64,000 nucleotides of DNA, taken from positions 1-64,000 of the forward strand of contig NZ_CP118753.2 in the NCBI RefSeq assembly GCF_034480035.2. The letters run 5' to 3'. The stretch is from Methanosphaera sp. ISO3-F5 (lineage in GTDB: Archaea; Methanobacteriota; Methanobacteria; Methanobacteriales; Methanobacteriaceae). Made by a program: the position numbers and the translations under genes. The notes below the pieces were generated by a model that made no database searches, had not been told where the DNA came from, and worked only from the letters and a program-made list of their open reading frames with translations. Shown here piece by piece: positions 37,624 through 47,764 of this stretch; within the stretch, counting starts at the first letter, position 1; the number at the start of each line of letters is the position of its first letter.

Positions 37624-39302
37624 TTTAAGTCCTCCACATCACTAAAATCCTTTTTCATATTGTTTAATGCACTTCCTGGTGGGATTATTGGCAATAGTTC
37701 ATTAGCATCAATTTTTATATCTATTACTGTTGCTTCTCTTTGTTTTAGTGCATTTTGTATTGTTTCTTTTAGTTCTCCTGGTTTTTCTACAACTTCTCCT
37801 CTAATTTTGTATGCTTTGGCAAGTTGTACAAAGTCTGGGTTGTCATAGAATTTTGTCTGATATACATGATCATTGAATAATCTTTGTAGTTGTGCTACCA
37901 TTCCAAGGTAATTATTGTTTAGAACACAGGTAACTATTGGTAAATCATGTTCTTTTATTGTTGCTAATTCTTGTAAAACCATTTGGAATCCACCATCACC
38001 CACAATAGATAACACATTTTCTTCCGGTTTTGCAAATTGTGCTCCTATTGCTGCAGGTAATCCGAATCCCATTGTTCCTAGTCCTCCACTTGATATGAAT
38101 GTTCTTGGTTTCTTTGTTTTATAATAGTGTGCCATCCACATCTGATTCTGACCTACATCTGTGGTTATTATTGTATCATCAGTTACTGCTTCCATTATTT
38201 CTTTTATGCATTGTTGTGGTTTCAGTGGAATATCATTGTATGACATTATAGGTTCTGTTTCTTTTTTTATCTGTGATATGTGGCTAGTCCAGTTTGTTGT
38301 ATCTGGACTTTTTACTTGATTAATGAATTCTTTTAATGTGATTTTTGCATCTCCTACTATTGGGATATCTATTGATATTGTTTTACCAATTTCTGCAGGA
38401 TCCACATCTATTTGTATTATTGTTGCATTTGGTGCAAATAATTCTCCATTACTCACGCTACGATCTGAAAATCTGCAACCTATTGCTATTAGACAATCAC
38501 ATTCTGTTATTGCTATGTTGGTTGTTTCTATTCCATGCATACCAATCATACCTAATCCTAGTGGGTGTTCTTCTGATATTGATCCTTTACCCATTAATGT
38601 TGTGCATACTGGTATGTTTGTTAGTGTTGCAAATTTTAAAAGCTCTTCAGATGCATTTGATAATATCACTCCTCCACCTGCTAATATGAGTGGTTTTTGT
38701 GAATTGTTTATTACTTCTATTGCTTTTTTTATTTGCTTTACATTTCCTTTGGTTGTTGGTTTGTAACCGGGTATGTCTGTGTTTATTTCGTATTCTTCAA
38801 TGTTAATATCTTCTTCTAGGGCATTCCTTGGTAAATCTATTACTACTGGTCCTGGTCGTCCTGTGGATGATATGTAGAATGCTTTGTCGATTGCTTCCAC
38901 TATTTTTTCCGGACTTCGTGGTTGGTAGTTGTGTTTGCTTATTGGCATTGTTATTCCAATTGTATCTACTTCTTGAAACATATCTGTACCAATAGCTTTA
39001 GATGGTACTTGTCCTGTTAATATTACTACTGATGATGAGTCCATGTTTGCTGTTGCAATTCCTGTTGTCACATTTGTTGCTCCGGGTCCACTTGTTGCTA
39101 GACACACACCTGTCTTTCCTGATGCTCTTGCATATCCATCGGCTGCGTGAGCTGCTGCTTGTTCATGTCTAACTAGTATGTGTTCTATATCTGATTCGCA
39201 TAGTGCGTCATAAAATGGTAATAGTACTCCTCCAGGATAACCGAAGATAGTTTTCACACCATTTTCTTTTAGTTTGTTTATTAACAGTTGACTACCCTTC
39301 AT
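37620..39302 (-). CDS. ilvB: Acetolactate synthase catalytic subunit, copy 2
   Basis: This 560-residue paralogue of the 34078 gene has the same catalytic Glu motif (VRHEQAAAHAADG) and a TPP motif beginning GDGGFQMV. Many substitutions across the whole length show an old duplication. The two enzymes may differ in substrate preference or regulation while sharing near-identical small subunits. The 460-base AT-rich gap upstream carries the transporter operators on its far side. Confidence 0.96.
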   Translation of the reverse strand: MKGSQLLINKLKENGVKTIFGYPGGVLLPFYDALCESDIEHILVRHEQAAAHAADGYARASGKTGVCLATSGPGATNVTTGIATANMDSSSVVILTGQVPSKAIGTDMFQEVDTIGITMPISKHNYQPRSPEKIVEAIDKAFYISSTGRPGPVVIDLPRNALEEDINIEEYEINTDIPGYKPTTKGNVKQIKKAIEVINNSQKPLILAGGGVILSNASEELLKFATLTNIPVCTTLMGKGSISEEHPLGLGMIGMHGIETTNIAITECDCLIAIGCRFSDRSVSNGELFAPNATIIQIDVDPAEIGKTISIDIPIVGDAKITLKEFINQVKSPDTTNWTSHISQIKKETEPIMSYNDIPLKPQQCIKEIMEAVTDDTIITTDVGQNQMWMAHYYKTKKPRTFISSGGLGTMGFGLPAAIGAQFAKPEENVLSIVGDGGFQMVLQELATIKEHDLPIVTCVLNNNYLGMVAQLQRLFNDHVYQTKFYDNPDFVQLAKAYKIRGEVVEKPGELKETIQNALKQREATVIDIKIDANELLPIIPPGSALNNMKKDFSDVEDLK

Positions 39303-39568
39303 TTTTATTACACCATTGAAAATTATTATATAATATATTATGTAGTAAGTTTAAGTTATATTTTAGTTATCTTGTCTCCTTTAATGATTTTTTTAGCATG
39401 TTGTTATTATTTTTTCTTAATTGTTTAGTGTGATATGAGTACTATTTTTTGACTTTTTTTTAGTAATGAAATATTATAATTTTTTTTGTTTATGAGGATG
39501 TTTTTATTTATTTTTTTTAATATTTGTTCAATTTTTTTTTATTATTTCATTTTTTACGCATATTTTTT

Positions 39569-39607
39569 GTATTACTTTTTAAGGGTTAAAAGCCAAATAA
39601 GTAATAC
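39569..39607 (+). promoter_or_regulatory. Operator GTATTAC-N25-GTAATAC, transporter operon 1
   Basis: The inverted half-sites start at 39569 and 39601, 32 bases apart. A further half-site variant is at 39622 (GTAATAT). The site lies about 155 bases before the solute-binding protein gene. The same spacing recurs twice before operon 2. NikR is a candidate regulator, but the spacing is longer than the N16 of the E. coli NikR site. Confidence 0.65.
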
Positions 39608-39680
39608 TAATTATTTAAAAAGTAATATTTAAATAATGTTTTAAACAAACTATTCATAATTAATATTAAATAGTAAAAAA

Positions 39681-39718
39681 GTAATACAATGCATGTTTTA
39701 TTTAAAAAAATGTAATAC
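39681..39718 (+). promoter_or_regulatory. Direct GTAATAC half-sites before transporter operon 1
   Basis: Two direct GTAATAC copies at 39681 and 39712 are 31 bases apart, and the second lies 45 bases before the start codon of the binding-protein gene. They share the half-site of the inverted operators nearby. Confidence 0.55.
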
Positions 39719-39762
39719 TTTCATAATATTAATTACCATAAATTTCATAATGAGGAAAGCAA

Positions 39763-41373
39763 ATGGACAAAAAATATATAATAGGAGCAGTAATTGCAGT
39801 AGTAGCTGTAATAGTAGTAGCTGCTATAGCTTTAGGTGGTGGAAGCACTAGTCATGCAGAAGATGAATTAGTTACTTGTGTTGCTGCTCACGGTGAAGAA
39901 CCAGAATATGGTTTTGACCCTATGCATGGTTGGGGATACCATGATTCAGGAACAGAACCATTAATACAAAGTACAATACTTAAAAGAGATAAAGATAACA
40001 ACTTCGTAAACGATTTAGCAACAGATTACAGTGTATCTGATGATTACAAAACATACACAGTAAACATACGTGACGATGTAAAATTCACAGATGATACACA
40101 ATTAACAGCAAAAGATGTAGCATTCTCATACAACACAGCAAAAGAATTTGGAGAAGGAGCAGATTTATCTTCAATGGTAGAAGCAAAAGCAACCAGTGAC
40201 ACACAAGTAGTATTCACACTAAATAAATCAGATTCAACTTTCGTAAACAAATTAACAGATGTTGGAATAGTACCTGAAGCAAATTACAACAATGAATCAT
40301 ACGGACAAAACCCAATAGGATCTGGACCATATAAATTAGCTCAATGGGATAAAGGACAACAGTTCATCCTAGAAAGAAATGATAATTACTATGGTGCAAA
40401 ACCATATTTCAAAAAAATAACAAACCTCTTCCTAGATTCTGATGCAGCATTTGCAGCAGTTAAAAATGGTCAAGTAGATATTGCAGAAGTACCAGTATCT
40501 TATTCAAATGAATCAGTAGAAGGATATCACTTAGAATACTTTGATTCAATAGATGTACGTGGAATTTCATTACCAACACAATTGGATACAGGTGCAAAAA
40601 TAGGTGAAGATCAAAACAATTATGGTAACAATGTAACTGGAGATCCAGCAGTAAGAGAAGCATTAAACATAGGTATAAACAGACAAGCATTAATTGACGG
40701 TGCATTAAACGGAATGGGTAATGTATCATACACTGGAGTAGCAGGACAATTACCATGGGCATTTGATTCAACATTCAAAGATGGTCAAGTAGATGAAGCT
40801 AAAACAATACTTGAAAATGCAGGATGGAAAGATACTAATGGGGATGGAATAAGAGAAAAAGACGGAGTAAAAGCATCATTCCCAGTATATTACTCAGCAT
40901 CAGCTACAGAAAGACAAGCAATAGCAGTATCAGTAGCAGAACAAGCTAAACAATTAGGTATAGAAATAACTCCTGAAGGTAAAAGTTGGGATGATATTGA
41001 CCCAGTAAGAAACCAAGTTGGAGTAGTATGGGGATTCGGTTCAGCTGATCCATATGAAATTCAACATCAATATGATTCAAGAGTAGCAGGAGAAGGATAT
41101 GATAACCCAGAAGTACTTAATGACACATTAGTGGATACATACATTGATGCTGCTATGACACAAGATTTAAACAGTTCATACTCATCTTGGTCTGAAGCAG
41201 CAAAACAAGCAGCTTCTAATTATCCATTCTTATGGATTGGAACAGTAGATTACACATACTTCGTTTCTGATTCATTAGACATATCTAATGGTACACACCT
41301 TATTTATCCACACGGTGGAGATATATGGGGTAACATTTATGATTGGAAACGTGTAAACGCTACAGCATCATAA
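39763..41373 (+). CDS. ABC transporter solute-binding protein, peptide/nickel family (operon 1)
   Basis: This is a 536-residue extracellular binding protein of the SBP_bac_5 family. Residues ~5-24 are one hydrophobic anchor without a lipobox Cys, so it is probably membrane-tethered. Motifs include EPEYGFDPMHGWG, VNIRDDVKFTD and NPIGSGPYKL. The EPE-GFDP-GWG start is a subtype that also occurs in the operon 2 protein and often goes with nickel or peptide uptake. Nickel is plausible given the need for F430 and hydrogenases, but is not proven. It is the first gene of a five-gene operon. Confidence 0.88.
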   Translation: MDKKYIIGAVIAVVAVIVVAAIALGGGSTSHAEDELVTCVAAHGEEPEYGFDPMHGWGYHDSGTEPLIQSTILKRDKDNNFVNDLATDYSVSDDYKTYTVNIRDDVKFTDDTQLTAKDVAFSYNTAKEFGEGADLSSMVEAKATSDTQVVFTLNKSDSTFVNKLTDVGIVPEANYNNESYGQNPIGSGPYKLAQWDKGQQFILERNDNYYGAKPYFKKITNLFLDSDAAFAAVKNGQVDIAEVPVSYSNESVEGYHLEYFDSIDVRGISLPTQLDTGAKIGEDQNNYGNNVTGDPAVREALNIGINRQALIDGALNGMGNVSYTGVAGQLPWAFDSTFKDGQVDEAKTILENAGWKDTNGDGIREKDGVKASFPVYYSASATERQAIAVSVAEQAKQLGIEITPEGKSWDDIDPVRNQVGVVWGFGSADPYEIQHQYDSRVAGEGYDNPEVLNDTLVDTYIDAAMTQDLNSSYSSWSEAAKQAASNYPFLWIGTVDYTYFVSDSLDISNGTHLIYPHGGDIWGNIYDWKRVNATAS

Positions 41374-41389
41374 TTTAACTAAATATAAA

Positions 41390-42451
41390 ATGATTTATTC
41401 CATTAAATCATTTTTTTTAAATATTAAAACACTTTTTTTAAAATTATTTATAGAGATGATTAAAATAAACAGTAAAAAATTAACTAAATTTTTAGGTTTT
41501 AAAGCTATACGATTACTCATTTTATTAATTGTTGTTGCCGCAGTTAGTTTTATCATGATACAATTATCACCTATTGATCCGGTTAGAGCATATCTTGGAC
41601 AAAGAATTGTTAGTCAACAGCAACTAGCAATTATCGGACAATACTGGGGAACAAATTTAACATTAACTGAAAGAGTAATGGGTTGGCTTCAAACATTAGC
41701 AACAGGTAGTATGGGTTTTTCATTAATTTATCGTGTACCCGTAACTGAAGTAATTTTACAAAAATTCATGGCATCATTAACTCTTATGGCCGCTTCATGG
41801 ATAATTTCAGCAGTTGTAGGATTTGGATTAGGAATAATTGCAGGTGCAAAAGAAGGATCCTGGATAGATAAAGTTATTAAAACTTATTGTTACATTTTAC
41901 AGTCTTCACCAACTTTTTGGATAGGACTAGTATTCTTAATGTTTTTCTCAGTATATCTGGGATGGTTCCCAATAGGACTTTCTGTTCCAATAGGACAATT
42001 ATCAGATACAGTAACTTTCTGGCAATGGTTATACAGACTAATATTGCCTGCAATAACATTAAGTGTTGTTGGAATAGCATCAATTACATTATTCACAAGA
42101 GATAAACTTATTAACGTTAAAAAAAGTGATTATTTCTTATTTGCTCAGGCTAGAGGAGAAAGTTTCTGGGGAATGATTAAAAATCATGGAATAAGAAATG
42201 TATTACTTCCTGCAATTACAATACAATTTTTATCATTTAATGAATTATTTGGTGGAACAATTCTTGTTGAACAGGTATTTGCATATCCTGGTATAGGTCA
42301 AGCAACAGTAGCAGCAGGTTTACGATCTGATGTTCCATTATTGTTAGGTATTGTTATTGTAAGTACAATATTTGTTTATATGGGAAACTTAATTGCAGAT
42401 TTAATCTATCAATATGTGGACCCAAGAATAAGGGGTGATGATGATGACTGA
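41390..42451 (+). CDS. ABC transporter permease, DppB/NikB type (operon 1)
   Basis: It has 353 residues and about six membrane segments. It has the binding-protein-dependent transport signature: the EAA-type loop region ARGESFWGMIKNHGIRNVLLPA, and a conserved SPIDPVRAYLG near the N terminus. Compared with the operon 2 partner (330 residues) it has about 22 extra N-terminal residues, so ATG 41456, preceded by AGAG, may be the true start. It overlaps the next permease gene by at least 8 bases. Confidence 0.9.
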   Translation: MIYSIKSFFLNIKTLFLKLFIEMIKINSKKLTKFLGFKAIRLLILLIVVAAVSFIMIQLSPIDPVRAYLGQRIVSQQQLAIIGQYWGTNLTLTERVMGWLQTLATGSMGFSLIYRVPVTEVILQKFMASLTLMAASWIISAVVGFGLGIIAGAKEGSWIDKVIKTYCYILQSSPTFWIGLVFLMFFSVYLGWFPIGLSVPIGQLSDTVTFWQWLYRLILPAITLSVVGIASITLFTRDKLINVKKSDYFLFAQARGESFWGMIKNHGIRNVLLPAITIQFLSFNELFGGTILVEQVFAYPGIGQATVAAGLRSDVPLLLGIVIVSTIFVYMGNLIADLIYQYVDPRIRGDDDD

Positions 42452-43295
42452 AATGCCCTGGTATAATAAGGGATTATTTAGTTCATTAAATTTAAGACAG
42501 AAAACACTATTAACAATTGGATTAACAGTATTTGCATTGTTAATAATATTTGTCAGTGGTTTTATGATAGATGCTAATTTACCTACAAACTTTGCTATAA
42601 AAATGCAACCTCCCTCATTTGAACATATATTTGGAACTGATTGGATGGGTCGTGACATGTTTATCCGAACTATCAAAGGTTTAAGTTTAAGTATCATGAT
42701 TGGATTGGGTGCATCCATAATCAGTAGTATAATTGCAGTTATATTAGCATTCATATCAAGCATCAACAGGTACTGTGATGAATTTATAGCTTGGTTAATT
42801 GACTTATTTGCATCAATACCTCATATTCTACTTATTATGATGATTTCTATAGCATTAGGTAAAGGGGCTTTTGGTGTAACAATGGCAGTAGCATTCACTC
42901 ATTGGGTAAGTCTTACAAGAGTATTACGTGCAGAAATAATGCAAATTAACACATCTGAATATGTTGCATTATCAGGTAAATTTGGTAAAAACAAGTTATG
43001 GATTGCAAAAGAACATATTTTACCTTTAGTGCTCTCACAGATTTTTGTAGGAATTTTACTGGTGTTCCCACATGCAATTATGCATGAAGCAAGCGTAACA
43101 TTTTTAGGATTTGGTTTATCACCTCATGAACCAGCTATTGGTATAATATTATCTGAATCAATGACATACCTTGCAATGGGTGCATGGTGGTTAGCATTCT
43201 TCCCTGGTGTAGCATTATTAATTGTAGTATTATTGTTTGATATTGTAGGAGATAATCTTAAACGATTATTTGATCCATCAGAAGCAAATAAATAG
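42444..43295 (+). CDS. ABC transporter permease, DppC/NikC type (operon 1)
   Basis: This second permease of the complex has 283 residues from ATG 42444. That start is chosen because AGGGGTGA lies 5 bases upstream; GTG and ATG codons from 42435 overlap it. Conserved features are FGTDWMGRDMF, SIPHILLIMMISIALG and the EAA loop NKLWIAKEHILPLVLS. It should pair with the 41390 protein to form the membrane channel. Confidence 0.9.
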   Translation: MTEMPWYNKGLFSSLNLRQKTLLTIGLTVFALLIIFVSGFMIDANLPTNFAIKMQPPSFEHIFGTDWMGRDMFIRTIKGLSLSIMIGLGASIISSIIAVILAFISSINRYCDEFIAWLIDLFASIPHILLIMMISIALGKGAFGVTMAVAFTHWVSLTRVLRAEIMQINTSEYVALSGKFGKNKLWIAKEHILPLVLSQIFVGILLVFPHAIMHEASVTFLGFGLSPHEPAIGIILSESMTYLAMGAWWLAFFPGVALLIVVLLFDIVGDNLKRLFDPSEANK

Positions 43296-43307
43296 TTGGG
43301 TGATATT

Positions 43308-44258
43308 ATGAAAAAGTTATTAGAAGTAAATAATTTATCAATATCTTTTACACAGTATGTTCAGGGATTAAATAGGCATGATTCCAAAGTAATATCTGAT
43401 TTAACTATTGATGTTGGAGAACAAGAAATTGTTGCGATACTTGGATCTAGTGGTTCAGGTAAAAGTCTTTTAGCTCATTCAATTTTAGGAATATTGCCTT
43501 ATAATGCTAATGTTACAGGAGATATAAAATATAAGGGTGAGTTATTATCACAAGAAAAGAAAGAAAAAATTCGTGGAAAGGCTATTTGTCTAATTCCACA
43601 ATCAGTTAATTTCTTAGATCCCCTTATGAAAGTGTCACAACAAGCAATCGGTGAATGTGAAAACGAAGAAGAATATGAGAAAAAGAAAGTTAGACAAAGA
43701 GAAGTTTTCGAAAAATATGGATTGGATGAAAGTGTTGATGATTTATATCCATTTGAATTATCCGGTGGTATGGCAAGAAAAGTATTGTTATCTACAGCAT
43801 TATTAGATAATCCTGATTTATTAATAGCTGATGAACCAACCCCTGGTTTGGATGAAAAAAGTATAAATGAAACCATTAAAGATATAAAGGCTTTAAAAGA
43901 TGATGGTAAAGGAGTATTACTTATTACTCATGATATTAAGGTTGCATTAGAAATAGCAGACAGAATTGCAATTTTTTATTCTGGATATGTGATAGAAATT
44001 AATTCATCAGAGAATTTCAGGGATTCTAGTAAATTACTGCATCCTTATTCTAAATCATTAATTGAGGCACTTCCTAAAAATGGGTTTAAATTAACGGAGG
44101 GTGTACAACCACTTGAAGAAATACCTGGATGTGTGTATAGCGAAAATTGTCCAATAAAATCTGAAAAATGTCTGAAAAATAAACCAGAACTTATAGAATA
44201 TGGTGGTGCTATGATTCGTTGTCATAACTTTAATAAGGAGGAAGAAGATGTATCTTAA
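43308..44258 (+). CDS. ABC transporter ATPase, DppD/NikD type (operon 1)
   Basis: It has 316 residues from ATG 43308 (GGGTGA upstream). It shows Walker A GSSGSGKSL, the signature ELSGGMARKVLLS and Walker B LLIADEPTPGLDE. The C-terminal oligopeptide/HPY-type extension has a cysteine set (C-x5-C-x6-C and a later C in IRCHN), which in some relatives binds an Fe-S cluster. It powers uptake with the ATPase encoded next, whose gene it overlaps by 11 bases. Confidence 0.92.
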   Translation: MKKLLEVNNLSISFTQYVQGLNRHDSKVISDLTIDVGEQEIVAILGSSGSGKSLLAHSILGILPYNANVTGDIKYKGELLSQEKKEKIRGKAICLIPQSVNFLDPLMKVSQQAIGECENEEEYEKKKVRQREVFEKYGLDESVDDLYPFELSGGMARKVLLSTALLDNPDLLIADEPTPGLDEKSINETIKDIKALKDDGKGVLLITHDIKVALEIADRIAIFYSGYVIEINSSENFRDSSKLLHPYSKSLIEALPKNGFKLTEGVQPLEEIPGCVYSENCPIKSEKCLKNKPELIEYGGAMIRCHNFNKEEEDVS

Positions 44259-44859
44259 TGCCAATAACATTTCATTTTCTTATAAAAAGAACAAACCCAT
44301 ACTTAAAAACATGTCCTTGTCTATTCCAGATAATAAGGTTATAGGGTTAATGGGAGATAGTGGTAAAGGAAAAAGTACTTTTTGTAAAATAATTTCAGGT
44401 TATATAACAAATTATAGTGGAACAGTAACATTTGATAAAGATTTAATTAATAATAAAGGTTTTTATCCTGTTCAATTAATTTTTCAACATCCAGAAAAGA
44501 CAATGAATCCTAAATGGAAAATGCATAAAGTATTAGAAGAGTCTTGGAACCCACCTCAAGAATTAAAAGATACTTTTGGTTTGAAGGAAACTTGGCTGAA
44601 TCGTTGGCCTAGTGAGTTATCTGGTGGTGAATTACAAAGGTTTAGTATACTACGAGCATTAAATCCTAATACTAAGTTTATTATTGCTGATGAGATTAGT
44701 ACTATGCTTGATGCTGTTACTCAGGTACAAATTTGGGATGCTTTGCTTGATTATTGTAAGCATAATAAAATTGGAATATTGGCTGTTAGTCATGATAAAG
44801 AGTTGTTGGATGTTATAGCTGATGATATTATCTTATTTGATGATATCAATAAATTATAA
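44248..44859 (+). CDS. ABC transporter ATPase, NikE type (operon 1)
   Basis: It has 203 residues, shorter than usual DppF/NikE proteins because the C-terminal extension is missing; operon 2 has the same short form. Walker A is GDSGKGKST, the signature is ELSGGELQRFSI, and Walker B is FIIADEISTML. AAGGAGG precedes the ATG. It is the last gene of operon 1, followed by the operators of operon 2. Confidence 0.92.
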   Translation: MYLNANNISFSYKKNKPILKNMSLSIPDNKVIGLMGDSGKGKSTFCKIISGYITNYSGTVTFDKDLINNKGFYPVQLIFQHPEKTMNPKWKMHKVLEESWNPPQELKDTFGLKETWLNRWPSELSGGELQRFSILRALNPNTKFIIADEISTMLDAVTQVQIWDALLDYCKHNKIGILAVSHDKELLDVIADDIILFDDINKL

Positions 44860-44882
44860 CTTTTTTTATATTTTTTTTAAAA

Positions 44883-44921
44883 GTATTACTTTTTTCTAAT
44901 CAATTCATCAAAAAGTAATAC
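44883..44921 (+). promoter_or_regulatory. Operator GTATTAC-N25-GTAATAC, distal site of operon 2
   Basis: Half-sites start at 44883 and 44915, 32 bases apart as at 39569. The site lies just past the end of operon 1 and about 155 bases before the operon 2 binding-protein gene. Confidence 0.65.
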
Positions 44922-44995
44922 ATATATCAAAATTCGTAATATTTAAATATCTATATTCATATATCTAACTTTATGTATTAAGATATTGATATTTA

Positions 44996-45034
44996 GTATT
45001 ACTTTTATATCAAATTTTGGCATAAAAGTAATAC
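44996..45034 (+). promoter_or_regulatory. Operator GTATTAC-N25-GTAATAC, proximal site of operon 2
   Basis: Half-sites start at 44996 and 45028, again 32 bases apart. The site ends 42 bases before the binding-protein start, so a bound protein would block promoter or early transcript sequence. Confidence 0.68.
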
Positions 45035-45076
45035 TTTCTACTATTCTTAATCAGCATAATATGGAGAAAAATAACT

Positions 45077-46714
45077 ATGGATAACAAAATAAAATATGCT
45101 ATTATAGCAGTTGTTGTTATTATCATAGCTATCATTGCAGCTTCTTCAATGTTAGGTAACAATAAAGACAATGACCCAACACATATTGTCTTAACAGTAC
45201 CTGGACACACTGGAGAACCTGAAACTGGATTCAACCCACTAACAGGATGGGGAAATGGACACTTAAACTTCAACCCATTAGTACAAAGTACACTCTTCGG
45301 TTCAGATGAAAATGGTAGTTTTGTAAATGATTTAGCAACAAATTATAGTATAAGTGATGACAGACTAACATGGACAGTAAAAGTACGTGATGATGTTAAA
45401 TTCACAAACGGTGAAAAACTAACAGCCAAAGATGTAGCTTTCACATTCAATGAAGCAAAAGTAAGTGATGGAGAACTTGACCTTACAAACCTTGAAGAAG
45501 CTAAAGCTGTTGATGACACAACCGTAGAATTCAAACTCAAAAAACCTCAATCAACGTTTATTTATGATTTAAGATATGTTGGTATTGTCCCAGAAAAAGA
45601 CTACAACAATGAAACATATGGTTCAAACCCTGTAGGATCAGGACCATACAAACTCAAACAATGGGACAAAGGACAACAAGCAATCTTCGAATACAACGAG
45701 GAATACTATGGAAAAGAACCATACTTTAAACAAATAACAATGGTGTTCCCCGAAGAAGATAATGTACTACAATTAGTAAAATCAGGACAAATAGATGTAG
45801 CAGAAGTACCTATATCATCATATGGTGAAAAAATAGATGGATACAAATTAGTGGAATTTGAAAGTCCAAGAGCACAAGGATTATCCTTACCATACTTACC
45901 AGATACAGGATTAAAAACAGCTGATGCTGGAAGTCCAATAGGTAACAATGTAACCTCTGATCCTGCTATCAGAAAAGCATTAAACATAGGAATTAACAGA
46001 CAAGCAATAGTTGACTCAGTATACAAAGGATTAGGTAAAGTAGAATATACTGGAGTTGATTCATTACCATTTGCAAATGAACAAGCAAAAATAACAGACA
46101 ACAAACCGGACGAAGCTAAACAAATACTAGAACAAGCAGGTTGGAAAGACACTGATGGTGATGGAATAAGAGAAAAAGATGGAGTAAGAGCTTCATTTGA
46201 AGTATATTATCCACCAAACAAACAAGACAGACAATCACTTGCAACAATCATATCAGAACAAGCTAAAGACTTGGGAATAGAAATAAAATTACAATCAGCA
46301 GACTGGGATACAATATATACAAAAATGTATTCACAAGCAGTAGTAATGCAACAATCATCAGACAATCCATATTCAGCGGTATATCAACAATACCACAGTA
46401 AATCTCCAGAAGAATTAGTAGATTCTGATTACAGAAACCCTAATGCTTATAACAGTTCAGAAGTAGATGCAATACTTGAACAGGGTATGAATGCTGGAAC
46501 TCTTGAAGATGCATATCAATACTGGAAAGAAGCAGCATACACTGGAAGTGGAGCTGGATTTGGTCCAAATGGTGATTCACCATGGTTATGGGCTGCAGAT
46601 AACCACTTCGGATATTTTGTTAAAAATGATATTGATATGAAAACAATATCCAAATTAGGTCAAGATTATTATTGTAACATACTTGATTGGACTCGTACTA
46701 ATTCTACAAGTTAG
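45077..46714 (+). CDS. ABC transporter solute-binding protein, peptide/nickel family (operon 2)
   Basis: This 545-residue paralogue of the 39763 protein has an N-terminal anchor at residues ~6-26, then EPETGFNPLTGWG, VKVRDDVKFTNGEKLTAKD and NPVGSGPYKLKQWDKGQQ. No lipobox Cys is visible. Long shared segments (KQWDKGQQ, ALNIGINRQA, EAKQILEQAGWKDTDGDGI) show an old whole-operon duplication. GGAG lies upstream of the ATG. Ligand specificity may differ from copy 1. Confidence 0.88.
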   Translation: MDNKIKYAIIAVVVIIIAIIAASSMLGNNKDNDPTHIVLTVPGHTGEPETGFNPLTGWGNGHLNFNPLVQSTLFGSDENGSFVNDLATNYSISDDRLTWTVKVRDDVKFTNGEKLTAKDVAFTFNEAKVSDGELDLTNLEEAKAVDDTTVEFKLKKPQSTFIYDLRYVGIVPEKDYNNETYGSNPVGSGPYKLKQWDKGQQAIFEYNEEYYGKEPYFKQITMVFPEEDNVLQLVKSGQIDVAEVPISSYGEKIDGYKLVEFESPRAQGLSLPYLPDTGLKTADAGSPIGNNVTSDPAIRKALNIGINRQAIVDSVYKGLGKVEYTGVDSLPFANEQAKITDNKPDEAKQILEQAGWKDTDGDGIREKDGVRASFEVYYPPNKQDRQSLATIISEQAKDLGIEIKLQSADWDTIYTKMYSQAVVMQQSSDNPYSAVYQQYHSKSPEELVDSDYRNPNAYNSSEVDAILEQGMNAGTLEDAYQYWKEAAYTGSGAGFGPNGDSPWLWAADNHFGYFVKNDIDMKTISKLGQDYYCNILDWTRTNSTS

Positions 46715-46771
46715 GTAATTAAAAGTTATTTACTTTTAATTTTTATTTTTTTTTATAGGAGGCTTTTATTT

Positions 46772-47764
46772 TTGAATAATAGAACAAAAACATTTATTAG
46801 AAATAAAGCAATTCATTTCATACTTTTAATGCTTGCAGTAGCTATTTTTAGTTTTGTTTTATTGGAATTATCTCCTATTGATCCGGTCAATGCTTACCTT
46901 AAACAAGCAGTTATTTCTCCAGAACAAAGAATAATGCTTGAACAGTATTGGGGAGTGAATCAACCATTAACAACTAAAATTTGGGGTTGGTTAAGTAATT
47001 TACTGCAAGGTAACTTAGGTACTTCTTTAATCTATAGAGTACCTGTAGTGGATGTTATAGTGGAAAGATTCATGGCATCATTCGTATTAATGTTCCTTTC
47101 ATGGATAATAAGCGGATTTTTAGGATTTGGATTAGGAATAGTTGCAGGAAAAAACAAAGGTGGTTGGATAGATAAATTAGTTAAATTATACTGTTATATT
47201 CTACAATCAGCACCATCCTTCTGGATAGGACTACTTATACTTATTATATTCTCGGTTGAACTGGGATGGTTCCCTATTGGTATGAGTGTAGCTATAGGAA
47301 CTGTTAGTTCAGATGCTACAATATGGCAGTGGCTGGCAAGACTAGTGTTACCTACATTAACATTAAGTTTGGTTGGAGTAGCACCTATTGCAATGTATAC
47401 ACGAAATGAATTGGTTAATGTATTATCATCAGATTATATTCTCTTTGCACGTGCAAGAGGAGAATCTGGATGGCCATTAATAGAAAGACAGGCCTTAAGA
47501 AATATATTATTACCCGCATTAACACTTCAATTCCAAAACTTTGCAGAATTATTTGGTGGAGCAGTGTTGGTAGAGCAAGTATTTTCTTATCCTGGAATAG
47601 GACAGACAGCTGTAGCTGCAGGACTTCAAAGTGATGTAACTTTACTATTGGGAATAGTATTGGTTAGTGCAGTATTTGTATTTGTCGGTAACTTATTGGC
47701 AGATGTAATGTACTTCTTTGTTGATCCAAGAATTAGGGAGAATGAGTATCTTGACAAAAACTGA
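46772..47764 (+). CDS. ABC transporter permease, DppB/NikB type (operon 2)
   Basis: It has 330 residues starting at a TTG with AGGAGG upstream. Conserved features are SPIDPVNAYLKQ, QSAPSFWIGLLIL and ARGESGWPLIERQALRNILLPA. It aligns with the operon 1 permease along its whole length except the extra N terminus there. It overlaps the following gene by about 20 bases. Confidence 0.92.
   Translation: MNNRTKTFIRNKAIHFILLMLAVAIFSFVLLELSPIDPVNAYLKQAVISPEQRIMLEQYWGVNQPLTTKIWGWLSNLLQGNLGTSLIYRVPVVDVIVERFMASFVLMFLSWIISGFLGFGLGIVAGKNKGGWIDKLVKLYCYILQSAPSFWIGLLILIIFSVELGWFPIGMSVAIGTVSSDATIWQWLARLVLPTLTLSLVGVAPIAMYTRNELVNVLSSDYILFARARGESGWPLIERQALRNILLPALTLQFQNFAELFGGAVLVEQVFSYPGIGQTAVAAGLQSDVTLLLGIVLVSAVFVFVGNLLADVMYFFVDPRIRENEYLDKN

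Noticed and set aside
39561-39720. CRISPR-like repetition of GTAATAC-type words
   Set aside because: The words are only 7 bases, both orientations occur, and spacing fits operators rather than repeat-spacer units.
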